A stretch of DNA of 40,292 nt from Rhodospirillales bacterium (GTDB taxonomy: Bacteria; Pseudomonadota; Alphaproteobacteria; QKFK01; SZUA-500), in NCBI GenBank assembly GCA_003252195.1, contig QKFK01000177.1, forward strand, positions 1 to 40,292, written 5' to 3'. The translations under genes and the position numbers were made by a program. The stretch's first letter is position 1; each line of letters opens with the position of its first letter. Under the pieces are notes generated by a model. That model made no database searches and was not told the origin of the DNA. It was given only the letters and a program-made list of their open reading frames with translations. Shown in pieces: positions 24,363-32,601 of this stretch.

Positions 24363-24907
24363 GGGTTCTCCTTATATTGGGCAAAGCTTTCTTGCTTTAA
24401 ATCCTTATCAGATATTATAGCCTTTGAAGAATCAATCTGCCAATTAATTGCCAATTCAGCATCATTAAAGAGAATTCCACTATCATCAGCTGGGGAATAA
24501 AAATTATCACATTGATAAGAAAAAATAGCTACATCACTTAAAACAGCAAAACCATGAGCAAAGCCTCGAGGAATAAATAATTGATGATTATTCTCATCGC
24601 TTAATTCTGCAACAACATGCAGGCCAAAGGTTGGTGAGTTAGAACGCAAATCAACTGCCACGTCTAAAACCTTACCTTTAATTACCCTAACTAATTTAGC
24701 CTGAGCGGCATCTCCTTTTTGGAAATGCAGGCCCCTAATCGTGCCAAAGCTAGATAAAGACTGGTTAGATTGCACAAAATCAACATCAATCCCATTATCG
24801 GCAAACAACTTTTTATTATAACTTTCAAAGAAGTATCCTCTTGAATCCTTAAACACTTTAGGTTCAAAAATAATCACATCTTTGATTTCTGTCTTAATAA
24901 AAGGCAT
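24353..24907 (-). CDS. rmlC: dTDP-4-dehydrorhamnose 3,5-epimerase
   Basis: A cupin enzyme that epimerises C3 and C5 of dTDP-4-keto-6-deoxyglucose. The 184-aa length is standard. Visible motifs are DSRGYFFESYNKKLF (substrate contact), FVQSNQSLSSFGTIRGLHFQ with the catalytic His, KVLDVAVDLRSNSPTFG with the partner Asp, and LFIPRGFAHGFAVLSD. It begins 1 nt after the rmlA stop and overlaps rmlD by 10 nt, so rmlA-C-D-B form one translationally coupled operon. Confidence 0.94.
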   Translation of the reverse strand: MPFIKTEIKDVIIFEPKVFKDSRGYFFESYNKKLFADNGIDVDFVQSNQSLSSFGTIRGLHFQKGDAAQAKLVRVIKGKVLDVAVDLRSNSPTFGLHVVAELSDENNHQLFIPRGFAHGFAVLSDVAIFSYQCDNFYSPADDSGILFNDAELAINWQIDSSKAIISDKDLKQESFAQYKENPCF

Positions 24908-24908
24908 T

Positions 24909-25781
24909 TTATTCCTCTACAACTCTCATAAGGTATTTTTTATAATCAACACCATCTTTTATGGAGTTTATTATTTCAAGCATCTGTTCTTTATTTATAA
25001 ATTTTCTACGATATGCAATCTCTTCCAAACAGGCTATCTTGAGACCTTGTCGTTGCTCGACCATACCAATAAAGTTAGATGATTGCAAAAGTGACTCAGG
25101 CGTTCCTGCATCAAGCCATGCAGTACCACGTTTTAGAGGCATTGCCTTTAATTTGCCAGATTTCAAATACTCAACATTAAGATCTGTAATCTCATATTCG
25201 CCACGCTTAGATGGCTTTAGACCTTTGGCATATTTAACCACATTATTATCATAAAAATACAAACCAACTGCTGCATAATTTGATTTTGGCACAGCTGGTT
25301 TCTCTTCAATTGAGATTACATTAAATTCTTTATCATATTCAATAACGCCAAAACGCTGTGGGTCAACCACATGATAACCAAATATCATCGCACCGTCTTT
25401 TAGCTCATTAGCTTCTTTACGCATCACATCTATCTGATTCCCCAAATAGAAAATATTATCGCCTAAAATAAGAGCTACGGAATCATCGCCAATAAATTCT
25501 TCACCCAAGACAAAAGCCTGAGCAATTCCATTTGGTTTTTCTTGAACTTTATATGAAAGATTAAGCCCTAACTGGCGACCATCTCCAAAAAAACTTTCAA
25601 TACGCGGAGTATCTTCTGGCGTGCTGATAATCAAAATGTCCTTGATATTCATAAGCATTAGAATAGACATCGGATAAGATATCATAGGTTTGTCATAAAC
25701 TGGCAAAAGCTGCTTACACACAATATTGGTTAAAGGATAAAGCCTCGAACCTGACCCGCCTGCTAATACTATTCCCTTCAT
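24909..25781 (-). CDS. rmlA: Glucose-1-phosphate thymidylyltransferase
   Basis: It makes dTDP-glucose from glucose-1-phosphate and dTTP, the committed step to dTDP-rhamnose. The 290-aa protein is the short RmlA type. It carries KGIVLAGGSGSRLYPLT as nucleotide loop, KQLLPVYDKPMISYP, then QEKPNGIAQAF, then LILGDNIFY with the metal Asp. VISIEEKPAVPKSNYAAVGLYFYD and GTAWLDAGTPESLLQSS follow. GGAT precedes the ATG by 7 nt. It is the first rml gene, 79 nt after rimO, and I see no clear promoter in that gap. Confidence 0.95.
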   Translation of the reverse strand: MKGIVLAGGSGSRLYPLTNIVCKQLLPVYDKPMISYPMSILMLMNIKDILIISTPEDTPRIESFFGDGRQLGLNLSYKVQEKPNGIAQAFVLGEEFIGDDSVALILGDNIFYLGNQIDVMRKEANELKDGAMIFGYHVVDPQRFGVIEYDKEFNVISIEEKPAVPKSNYAAVGLYFYDNNVVKYAKGLKPSKRGEYEITDLNVEYLKSGKLKAMPLKRGTAWLDAGTPESLLQSSNFIGMVEQRQGLKIACLEEIAYRRKFINKEQMLEIINSIKDGVDYKKYLMRVVEE

Positions 25782-25860
25782 ATAAAAAATCCTTATAAGA
25801 TTAATCCTGCTTTGGCAAAAATATACATGTTTAATCGGTATTTATCAATCTCTAAAGCGT

Positions 25861-27144
25861 TTAATTATCAGTCTCTCCCCATAAATCGTACGCATCAGCT
25901 TTGGTGATTTTTACTTTAACTATATCTCCAGGGTTTAACTCCCAACCATCAACATAAACCAAACCATCAATATCTGGAGCATCACCCTTACTTCTGCCCA
26001 CTCCACCATCTGGGGTTGAGGCATCAATAATTACTTCAATAGTTTTACCAACTTTAGCCTGCATTTTTTCTAAGCTAATTTCTTGCTGAACCTGCATAAA
26101 TCTATGCCAACGATCTTCCTTAACTTCCTCTGAGATTTGCTCTTCCCATTCTGAAGCTTCTGCGCCATCTATTTGTTCAAATTTAAAACAACCAACACGA
26201 TCTAATTTTGCCTCTTTTATAAAGCGCAACAACTCTTCAAAATCCTCTTCTGTTTCTTTAGGGAAACCCACAATAAAGCCAGAGCGAATTACTACATCTG
26301 GGCAGATTGAACGCCATTTTTGTATCTTTTTAAGCAAGTCTTCAATCGAGCCAGGGCGTTTCATATTCCTTAAAACATTGGCACTTGCATGCTGCAATGG
26401 CACATCTAAATAAGGCAAGATAACACCTTCAGCCATTAGCTCAACTAGCTCATCAACAATCTTATATGGATATGTGTAGTGAACCCTCACCCACATATCA
26501 AGAGAGCCAAGCTCACGGCACAAATCTACAATGTTTTTATCGCCATCTTTATAAAGACCAGTATCTTGTGCTACAACCAACAGCTCTCTAACACCAGCAT
26601 CTGACAAGTTTCGGGCTTCTTCCATAATATCATCAAAAGAACGATGGGTTATTGGTCCACGCAATTTTGGAATGATGCAATATGTACAAGTGCCAGAACA
26701 ACCTTCACCAATTTTTAAATATGAATAATGAGGCGGGGTTAAATGTAAACCTTCTGGTGAAACATTTGCACCCATAGCATCTGATGACAATGGGACGCAT
26801 GATTTAATTGCTTTTACAACTTCATCATATTTATGAGGGCCAGTAATTGCTGTAACATTCGGAATTTTCGCTCTAATTTTTTCAGGATTTGCTCCCAAAC
26901 AACCAGTCACAATTACCTTTCCATTTGCCTCCATTGCCTCAGCAATAGCGTCTAATGATTCATCAACCGCACTATTTAAGAAACCACATGTATTAACAAT
27001 TACAGCTTCTGCATCTTCATACGAAGGTGCAACCCCATAACCAAGCTTTGCCAATCTTGTCATTATGCGCTCAGAATCCACCAAAGCCTTTGGGCAACCA
27101 AGCGAGACTATTCCAATTAATGGGTTTTTATTTTTTGCCATCAT
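25861..27144 (-). CDS. rimO: Ribosomal protein S12 methylthiotransferase
   Basis: A radical-SAM enzyme with two [4Fe-4S] clusters that methylthiolates a conserved Asp of ribosomal protein S12. The 427-aa protein has the N-terminal MTTase domain with IGIVSLGCPKALVDSERI, VNTCGFLNSA and VTGCLGA (three cluster Cys). KIGEGCSGTCTYCIIPKLRGP then carries the radical-SAM CxxxCxxC. HYTYPYKIVDELVELM and LDVPLQHAS follow, then a C-terminal TRAM domain (GVGRSKGDAPDIDGLVYVDG). The SxGCPK and YPY forms separate RimO from MiaB. It follows the unknown membrane protein gene by 14 nt and is likely cotranscribed with it. A second ATG follows the first directly. Confidence 0.94.
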   Translation of the reverse strand: MMAKNKNPLIGIVSLGCPKALVDSERIMTRLAKLGYGVAPSYEDAEAVIVNTCGFLNSAVDESLDAIAEAMEANGKVIVTGCLGANPEKIRAKIPNVTAITGPHKYDEVVKAIKSCVPLSSDAMGANVSPEGLHLTPPHYSYLKIGEGCSGTCTYCIIPKLRGPITHRSFDDIMEEARNLSDAGVRELLVVAQDTGLYKDGDKNIVDLCRELGSLDMWVRVHYTYPYKIVDELVELMAEGVILPYLDVPLQHASANVLRNMKRPGSIEDLLKKIQKWRSICPDVVIRSGFIVGFPKETEEDFEELLRFIKEAKLDRVGCFKFEQIDGAEASEWEEQISEEVKEDRWHRFMQVQQEISLEKMQAKVGKTIEVIIDASTPDGGVGRSKGDAPDIDGLVYVDGWELNPGDIVKVKITKADAYDLWGETDN

Positions 27145-27158
27145 TTTACTTTCATAAA

Positions 27159-28358
27159 TTATATGTCGTGCGGTTCAAGGGTTATTTCTTTTACATCCTC
27201 ATATGCGAGCTCAACACTCTTTTTCAAGCGTTTTGTATCATCTTTCAATGCGAAATGAACATTTGCCAATATAAAAATTATTGTCGCAACATTAAGTCCG
27301 TTAATACCATATGCCACAGCAGGAATTTCTGCATTATTTGCAGCAACCGTAAAGCCAGCCACTTGCATTAAAAAACCAGCGTTATATTTTAATGTAATTT
27401 TTATAATACGTATAGAGGTACCCACAAAACTCAATTTCTGAGTATTATCACTGATAATTGCATTACTTTGTGCAACTGACCATTTACGCAAGAATTTAGG
27501 AAACGGTCTTTCCCTATATAATATGGGGCGAATAAACACAGGACGGACTTTAAGGGCATATTTTATTAGCTCATGCCTTTTATCAATCACGGCTTGAAGC
27601 ATTCCGCCTAATATGCAGGTAAAATCAATAAACAAGGCGGTTTCATCATATCTTAATCCACTACACAAAACAGCGGAACCTACTCCAAAAAAGATAACCC
27701 CCATAGCAAACGGGTCGGTAACTATTAGCTTTATCATGCCGTGATAATATTTTAAGCGACTTTTTATCTTTTTGCGAATTACATAAAGGCGTCTAACCAA
27801 ATTAACATTTGGTTCTGCCTCAGCTAATTTACTAACATCATTATCTGGCAATTTCTTTTTCATAAATGGAGCTAATGCCAATGCCATATATGCCAGAATT
27901 AAAAAGATACTACCATAAAAGATAAAGTCTAAATCTCTTAAATACCCATCTATACCCTTCATAACGCAGGCCAATGTCATAATAAATTTGCCCAACGAGG
28001 TAATAGATAAAAACTTTTCCAAATTACCAAAATCAAACTGATATTCATTACCCTTCTTTTTAGCCCTTAGAGAGTATAAAGAAGAATTCCATGTAGGATG
28101 ATATTTACGGCGAAATTTTTTAATCTCAGCTTCTGCTTCTTGCATGATATCAATAACGCCACCAACAACAAAAAATATTACAGCAAACCAGCCTACTGGA
28201 GACGGAGATAATGCCAAAACAGCGCCACTTATAGCCATAAAAAAACTACCCGTAGTCACAAAATTCTGCGGGGAAAAAAGTTTTTTAACAGAGATTGTAA
28301 AATACGCCATCCACCTTGCTATATATGGCAGCGATTTATCTTGTTTTTTATTCGGCAT
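27159..28358 (-). CDS. Multi-pass inner-membrane protein of unknown function
   Basis: I do not recognise the family. The 399-aa protein has about eight predicted membrane segments arranged as four hairpins, at roughly residues 33-72, 118-165, 217-258 and 325-367. Basic cytoplasmic-type loops (KKFRRKYH, RRLYVIRKKIKSRLKYYHG) lie between. The hairpins resemble each other: a small-residue-rich first helix (GSFFMAISGAVLALS, GVIFFGVGSAVLCSG), a short turn, and a second helix (VIFFVVGGVIDIM, TCILGGMLQAVID) ending in acidic and basic residues. This suggests internal repeats. The C-terminus, YEDVKEITLEPHDI, is soluble. It lies 14 nt upstream of rimO on the same strand and diverges from the pair at 28525. 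Possible transporter or scaffold, with no function assigned. Confidence 0.75.
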   Translation of the reverse strand: MPNKKQDKSLPYIARWMAYFTISVKKLFSPQNFVTTGSFFMAISGAVLALSPSPVGWFAVIFFVVGGVIDIMQEAEAEIKKFRRKYHPTWNSSLYSLRAKKKGNEYQFDFGNLEKFLSITSLGKFIMTLACVMKGIDGYLRDLDFIFYGSIFLILAYMALALAPFMKKKLPDNDVSKLAEAEPNVNLVRRLYVIRKKIKSRLKYYHGMIKLIVTDPFAMGVIFFGVGSAVLCSGLRYDETALFIDFTCILGGMLQAVIDKRHELIKYALKVRPVFIRPILYRERPFPKFLRKWSVAQSNAIISDNTQKLSFVGTSIRIIKITLKYNAGFLMQVAGFTVAANNAEIPAVAYGINGLNVATIIFILANVHFALKDDTKRLKKSVELAYEDVKEITLEPHDI

Positions 28359-28524
28359 TTATATCCTTAAATAACGCTCATTATTTTTTATTGAAATTAT
28401 AGGAAACAAGCTGTTTTTGTAAAGATAAAACTTGTTTTGCACAAAATGCCCGCAAGATATATGGAAATTATATTTTTTAAATGATATAAAAGCTTGGGCT
28501 TAATAATAATTATGATGAATTATC

Positions 28525-29640
28525 ATGGAAAACCAAAAAGAAGCAATTATCACTCAAGAATCACGATACCATCTATGGTTAATACCCGTATTATTATGGG
28601 CGATTGCGCTTACCATGACTACTGCTTATTATTATTCTGCCACCAAAAACAAGGTCTACGACTACTACAAAGAATCCTATAATTTTGTTGCTGCCGATTT
28701 AAAGAAAAACATAGAAAAAGAGTTAGTCTCTGGGTTTAAATTATATGGCTTATCTAAAGCCCAACAAATTATAAAAAGTTCACTATCTTTGAGCTCTCAT
28801 ATAAGCAATGTAAGCTTATACAGCCTTGAAGCAATGCAGGTTATTTTTAGCACCAAAGAAGACAACATTGGCGCACGACTTCGCCATGACTGGCTAAAAG
28901 ATGGCGAACAATTTGTTTTTAATGATGCTAATAGCGCACAAATTATCACCCCTATAACCAATGTTTTAGGCGAACATGTTGGTGGATTATTGTTAGATTA
29001 TAACTTTGCTCCAGCAACCAAAGTTGTAAATGAAGCTCTATCATCAATTCTTAAAGAGGCAGTTGTTTATTTTACATTCGGCATTGGTATATTTTTAATT
29101 ATATATTACTTGTTCTTTAGCTATAATCTGATTGAAATTACTCGCCCTGCCATAGAAAAACTCCGTTCTGTTAACAAGTTCACCCTCGGCAAACCAGCAT
29201 TAGGGCTATTATTAAACGCTATAATTATTTGTGGCGGCGGATATTTGTTTAACTGTGATTTAGAAGCAAAATACAGCGGTAACATGACCCCTATCGTAAA
29301 TGACAGAGGCAAAATGCTATCATTATGGAGTGCCCGCAAAATTGAAAGCATGGTAAATTTAAACATTCCTTTTTCTGTAATTGGCGATGTTGAAGATTTA
29401 TTTAACATGCTCATGCAAAACAATTCAGAAATAAGCTATATTCTAGTAACCGATAATGTTGGGCATGTAATATATAAAGCAGGCGACCCCGCTAAAGCTT
29501 TTACAGAAAAAGATGGCAAAACCATATTAGTTGAAGGCTATAACAACCTTACTGAACAAGTACGTCGCAATGCTACAGAAGGTGTGGGCTGGGTTCAACT
29601 AGGATTGCATATTGATGGATTAATCGGAGGCAAAAAATGA
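28525..29640 (+). CDS. Membrane protein with two sensor-like outer domains, no output domain
   Basis: I do not recognise an exact family. The 371-aa protein has three predicted membrane helices (about 16-36, 178-198 and 225-243). With the N-terminus inside, residues 40-177 and 244-371 both face the periplasm. Both look like Cache/PAS-type sensor folds: NVSLYSLEAMQVIFST and TNVLGEHVGGLLLDY in the first, ISYILVTDNVGHVIYKAGD with GVGWVQLGLHIDG in the second. Only about 25 residues (199-224) would be cytoplasmic, so there is no kinase, GGDEF or HAMP output. The stop overlaps the start of the binding-protein gene (ATGA), implying coupled expression and a shared job. No strong ribosome binding site is visible before the ATG. 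Domain assignment by eye is uncertain. Confidence 0.7.
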   Translation: MENQKEAIITQESRYHLWLIPVLLWAIALTMTTAYYYSATKNKVYDYYKESYNFVAADLKKNIEKELVSGFKLYGLSKAQQIIKSSLSLSSHISNVSLYSLEAMQVIFSTKEDNIGARLRHDWLKDGEQFVFNDANSAQIITPITNVLGEHVGGLLLDYNFAPATKVVNEALSSILKEAVVYFTFGIGIFLIIYYLFFSYNLIEITRPAIEKLRSVNKFTLGKPALGLLLNAIIICGGGYLFNCDLEAKYSGNMTPIVNDRGKMLSLWSARKIESMVNLNIPFSVIGDVEDLFNMLMQNNSEISYILVTDNVGHVIYKAGDPAKAFTEKDGKTILVEGYNNLTEQVRRNATEGVGWVQLGLHIDGLIGGKK

Positions 29641-30647
29641 AAAAAACATTATTAGCCCTGATTGCAATCACATGTTTCTTATCAACAATAAAAACCATAC
29701 ATGCTCAAGATAACACTGGCGAACATAAGTATAAAATATATGCAGTTGTCTGGAATGGTTGTGATAGTGCTTGCAAAGGTTTTAGGTCTTATCTTGATGA
29801 AAAAAAATTCCCATATGAATTCATATTACGTGATGCCAAAAACGATGACAGCGTTTTCCCTGTTTTTGTTGACGAGGCTCGCTCAAAAGATGTTGATTTA
29901 GTAATAACATGGGGCACCGCCACAGCAATGGGAATGCTGGGCTCAATCAATAATTATAACAATGGTTCATATATTAAAGACATTCCTGCGATTTTTATGG
30001 TAGTAGCTCAACCAATTAGTGTCGGCCTAGTTAGCAATTATGCCTCATCTGCACGCAATATCACAGGGGTTTTACATATTGTACCAGAAGAAGCCCAAAT
30101 AAAAATTGCCCGTGAATATATCCCATTTAAAAAACTCGGCATAATCTACAACCCTCAAGAATCTGCCTCAATGCAAAATGTAGCCGCTTTGCGCGAGATT
30201 GCAGTAAGAGAAGGCTTTAATTTATTAGAAGAGCCTATCCCTTTAGATGCTAATGGCATGCCAGTTGACGACAGCATAAAATATCAAATATATCGCCTTG
30301 CTGAACGTGGTGCTGAAATGGTTTATGTTGGGGTTGATGCCTTTATCAACCTTCGCCAAAAAGAAGTAGCAGATGCTTGTGTTGAAAAAGGATTGCCTAT
30401 CTTTTCTGTTGCCGAAAGTGCGGTTATGAATGGCAACGCTCTTATAACCGTTTCAAACCATTATTATAATATCGGAATGCTTGCAGGTAAAAAAGCTTTT
30501 GAAATATTAAACAACAATATCAAACCATATGATATCCCAATAAACATGCCAGAGAAAAAAAGCATTATCATAAACATCTCAATGGCAAAAAAGATTGGTA
30601 TCTACCCGCCATTATTACTCCTTGATAAATCGGAGATTGTTGAATAG
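29637..30647 (+). CDS. ABC-type periplasmic substrate-binding protein (ABC_sub_bind family)
   Basis: A periplasmic binding protein of the TrpX/ABC_sub_bind type. The 336-aa protein has a signal peptide (LLALIAITCFLSTIKTIHA, residues 5-23). It then shows KIYAVVWNGCDSACKGFRSYL, VDLVITWGTATAMGML, PAIFMVVAQPISVGLV, NITGVLHIVPEEAQI and KKLGIIYNPQESASMQNVAAL, with AERGAEMVYVGVDAFINLRQKEV and PIFSVAESAVMNGNALITVS later on. These are the standard order of the two Rossmann-like lobes. No permease or ATPase gene adjoins it. Its only partner is the membrane protein overlapping it by 4 nt upstream. Two cysteines near residue 43 (NGCDSAC) are unusual and could form a disulfide. Ligand unknown. Confidence 0.88.
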   Translation: MKKTLLALIAITCFLSTIKTIHAQDNTGEHKYKIYAVVWNGCDSACKGFRSYLDEKKFPYEFILRDAKNDDSVFPVFVDEARSKDVDLVITWGTATAMGMLGSINNYNNGSYIKDIPAIFMVVAQPISVGLVSNYASSARNITGVLHIVPEEAQIKIAREYIPFKKLGIIYNPQESASMQNVAALREIAVREGFNLLEEPIPLDANGMPVDDSIKYQIYRLAERGAEMVYVGVDAFINLRQKEVADACVEKGLPIFSVAESAVMNGNALITVSNHYYNIGMLAGKKAFEILNNNIKPYDIPINMPEKKSIIINISMAKKIGIYPPLLLLDKSEIVE

Positions 30648-30653
30648 ATAATT

Positions 30654-30682
30654 AAAAACCCCGATGATTAGTCGGGGTTTTT
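30654..30682. terminator. Bidirectional terminator
   Basis: AAAAACCCCGA (30654-30664) pairs perfectly with TCGGGGTTTTT (30672-30682) around a 7-nt loop, between the binding-protein gene and the convergent dehydrogenase gene. It can serve both. Confidence 0.9.
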
Positions 30683-30698
30683 ATTTTGCAATATATGA

Positions 30699-31766
30699 TT
30701 ATACAATAAAGCTTTTTAAGAGTTCATCACTTTCGATTAATTTAACGGCTTTATCATATGAATCTTTTTCAGATAATATGGTATAAAAATCAGCCTTAAT
30801 GCTTGGAGCTAATTTAAGAGATTTGATAAAATCTTCTTTATCAAGAGGGTCTTTTTTAACGGCCTCAGCAAAGCCTGTTGAAACCAAAAATTCTTTAACC
30901 ATATCGGCGCTCTCATTATTTTGCAAAAGCGCGCACAAATAAGTTGCCACACCAACTTGAATACCATGCATTTTTGGCTTTTTAGCAATCTCATCTAAAG
31001 CATGAGAGATTAAATGCTCTGAGCCAGATGCAGGGCGTGATGTCCCCGCAATTTCCATCGTGATACCGCTCATCAAAAGGGAGTTACTCAAACTTCTATG
31101 AAACTCTGGAGAAGTAATATCGCTAGAATGTTTGATAAACAACAAATCAAGTGAGTTATAAGCCATTAAAGATGCAAAATCATTATAACGCTCATACCCC
31201 TTCAAGAAAGCCTGCTTCCAATCCCACAAAGCCGTGATTTTTGAAACCATGTCTCCAAGACCAGAATAAAAACAAATTGGCGGGCAGGTTTTAATCACGT
31301 CCAAGTCAATCACCACGCCGAATGGAATGGTTGACTTAATGCTTTTTCTTTTGCCATCTACTAACAAAGAAGTATTGGGGCTACAAAAGCCATCATTTGA
31401 GGTTGATGTAGGCACACTAATAAATGGAATACGAAGAAGGTGAGCGCAATATTTGGCATAATCTAGAGCCTTGCCTCCACCTATTCCGACGATAGCTTTA
31501 GTTTCTTTAGGTAGCTTAAAAGCTGTATGAACTATATCTTCAATATTAATGTCATTTATAGTTTCTTTGTGAGCAACTTTAATTCCCTGCTCACCAAAAC
31601 CAACATACAAATCTTCTGCAACTACAGATTCCATTCCCAATGAAAAGAATACCGCCACATTTTTCAAATCTTTATCTGATAAATATTTACCAATTTTCTG
31701 GATTTTAGCATTACCCACTTTCATCAAGTAAGGGATATTAATTTGCTTACTGGTATATGGCATCAT
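30699..31766 (-). CDS. Glycerol-1-phosphate dehydrogenase-like enzyme
   Basis: A member of the iron/zinc polyol dehydrogenase superfamily closest, by motifs, to sn-glycerol-1-phosphate dehydrogenase (EgsA/AraM branch), which interconverts dihydroxyacetone phosphate and G1P. The product of about 355 aa shows AIVGIGGGKALDYAK (NAD loop, 91-105), and PFISVPTSTSNDGFCSPNTSL with the metal Asp. SGLGDMVSKITALWDW, GSEHLISHALDEIA and KPKMHGIQVGVATYL carry the two metal-binding His. An earlier in-frame ATG (31787) exists, but 31766 is preferred. It overlaps the HAD gene stop as ATGATG and starts just before the IPYLMKVGNAKIQKIG opening, so the pair is translationally coupled. Substrate may be another polyol phosphate. 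Confidence 0.75.
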   Translation of the reverse strand: MMPYTSKQINIPYLMKVGNAKIQKIGKYLSDKDLKNVAVFFSLGMESVVAEDLYVGFGEQGIKVAHKETINDINIEDIVHTAFKLPKETKAIVGIGGGKALDYAKYCAHLLRIPFISVPTSTSNDGFCSPNTSLLVDGKRKSIKSTIPFGVVIDLDVIKTCPPICFYSGLGDMVSKITALWDWKQAFLKGYERYNDFASLMAYNSLDLLFIKHSSDITSPEFHRSLSNSLLMSGITMEIAGTSRPASGSEHLISHALDEIAKKPKMHGIQVGVATYLCALLQNNESADMVKEFLVSTGFAEAVKKDPLDKEDFIKSLKLAPSIKADFYTILSEKDSYDKAVKLIESDELLKSFIV

Positions 31767-32422
31767 TTTACTAAATCCTTTATACAATCACTTACATTAT
31801 CAAAACTATCAAATCTCTCGGTTTTAATTCCTGCTTCTATACATTTTTGAAGGAGAATTTTACGAGCAAAAACCACATCAGCAATTTGTGCCGCAGCAAA
31901 ATCTGGAGGACCATCACCTGCATAAACCACAAAGTATCCTTCTTCTTGCTTTTGCTTAACAATAGCGGCTTTTGAGATACCAACTTTTTCATCGTAATAT
32001 GGGCTATTTTCTTGCGGAGGAACAAGCCTTAAACCTTCATCTTCGCTATAAATTCCATGGTTAGTAACAACTGTAATGTTGTATTCTTTTATCTTATCAC
32101 CAATCATTTTTAAGATGTAATAATCTGTGCCAGCACTACAAATATAAATAGGAATATTATTCTGACGGCATAACTCAATTGTATCAAAAAACTTTTTATC
32201 AAACTTGATAGTTTTAATAAATTCAACCAACTCAGTTTCTGGTACTCTAATTTTTGCAAAAATCTGATTTAAGGCATTTAAGTGAGTTATGTTACCAGCT
32301 AAATATTCTTTCCATGGGGCAAGAGCTTCTTCATTGAGATATTTATCAGCAACTGAATCAAAAAAATCTTCATGGCTAATAGTCCCATCAAAATCACTAA
32401 TAAATGCTATTTTTTTGTTCAT
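31763..32422 (-). CDS. HAD-superfamily phosphatase, MtnX/PSP-like
   Basis: A cytoplasmic HAD phosphatase. The 219-aa protein has IAFISDFDGTISHEDFF (catalytic D10 and D12), a helical cap of about residues 20-80, IYICSAGTDYYILKM (motif II Ser), and GISKAAIVKQ (motif III Lys). VVYAGDGPPDFAAAQIADVVFA then carries the motif IV acids. The pattern is that of the MtnX/phosphoserine-phosphatase-like group, but no other methionine-salvage gene is near. It overlaps the G1P-dehydrogenase-like gene by 4 nt, so a role on the same polyol phosphate is the simplest reading (inference). GGGGGA lies 6 nt upstream of the ATG. Confidence 0.82.
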   Translation of the reverse strand: MNKKIAFISDFDGTISHEDFFDSVADKYLNEEALAPWKEYLAGNITHLNALNQIFAKIRVPETELVEFIKTIKFDKKFFDTIELCRQNNIPIYICSAGTDYYILKMIGDKIKEYNITVVTNHGIYSEDEGLRLVPPQENSPYYDEKVGISKAAIVKQKQEEGYFVVYAGDGPPDFAAAQIADVVFARKILLQKCIEAGIKTERFDSFDNVSDCIKDLVK

Positions 32423-32558
32423 TACTCCCCCTTATTATTAACTCGTATAACTAGGGTAATTAAGGCAGGTTTTAAGCATTATGTCAATTAACATTAAGTC
32501 GATTTATCCAATAATGTCACAATCATTTTTTAGACTAACTATCAACCACACAACTATT

Positions 32559-32591
32559 AAAAAAGGGAGCTCAATCAAGCCCCCTTTTTTT
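32559..32591 (-). terminator. Terminator of the kinase-like gene
   Basis: AAAAAAGGGAGCT (32559-32571) faces AGCCCCCTTTTTT (32578-32590), a 13-bp stem with one mismatch, 11 nt after the stop codon of the gene at 32602. On the minus strand it ends in a T run. Confidence 0.85.
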
Positions 32592-32601
32592 AACTAAACA
32601 A

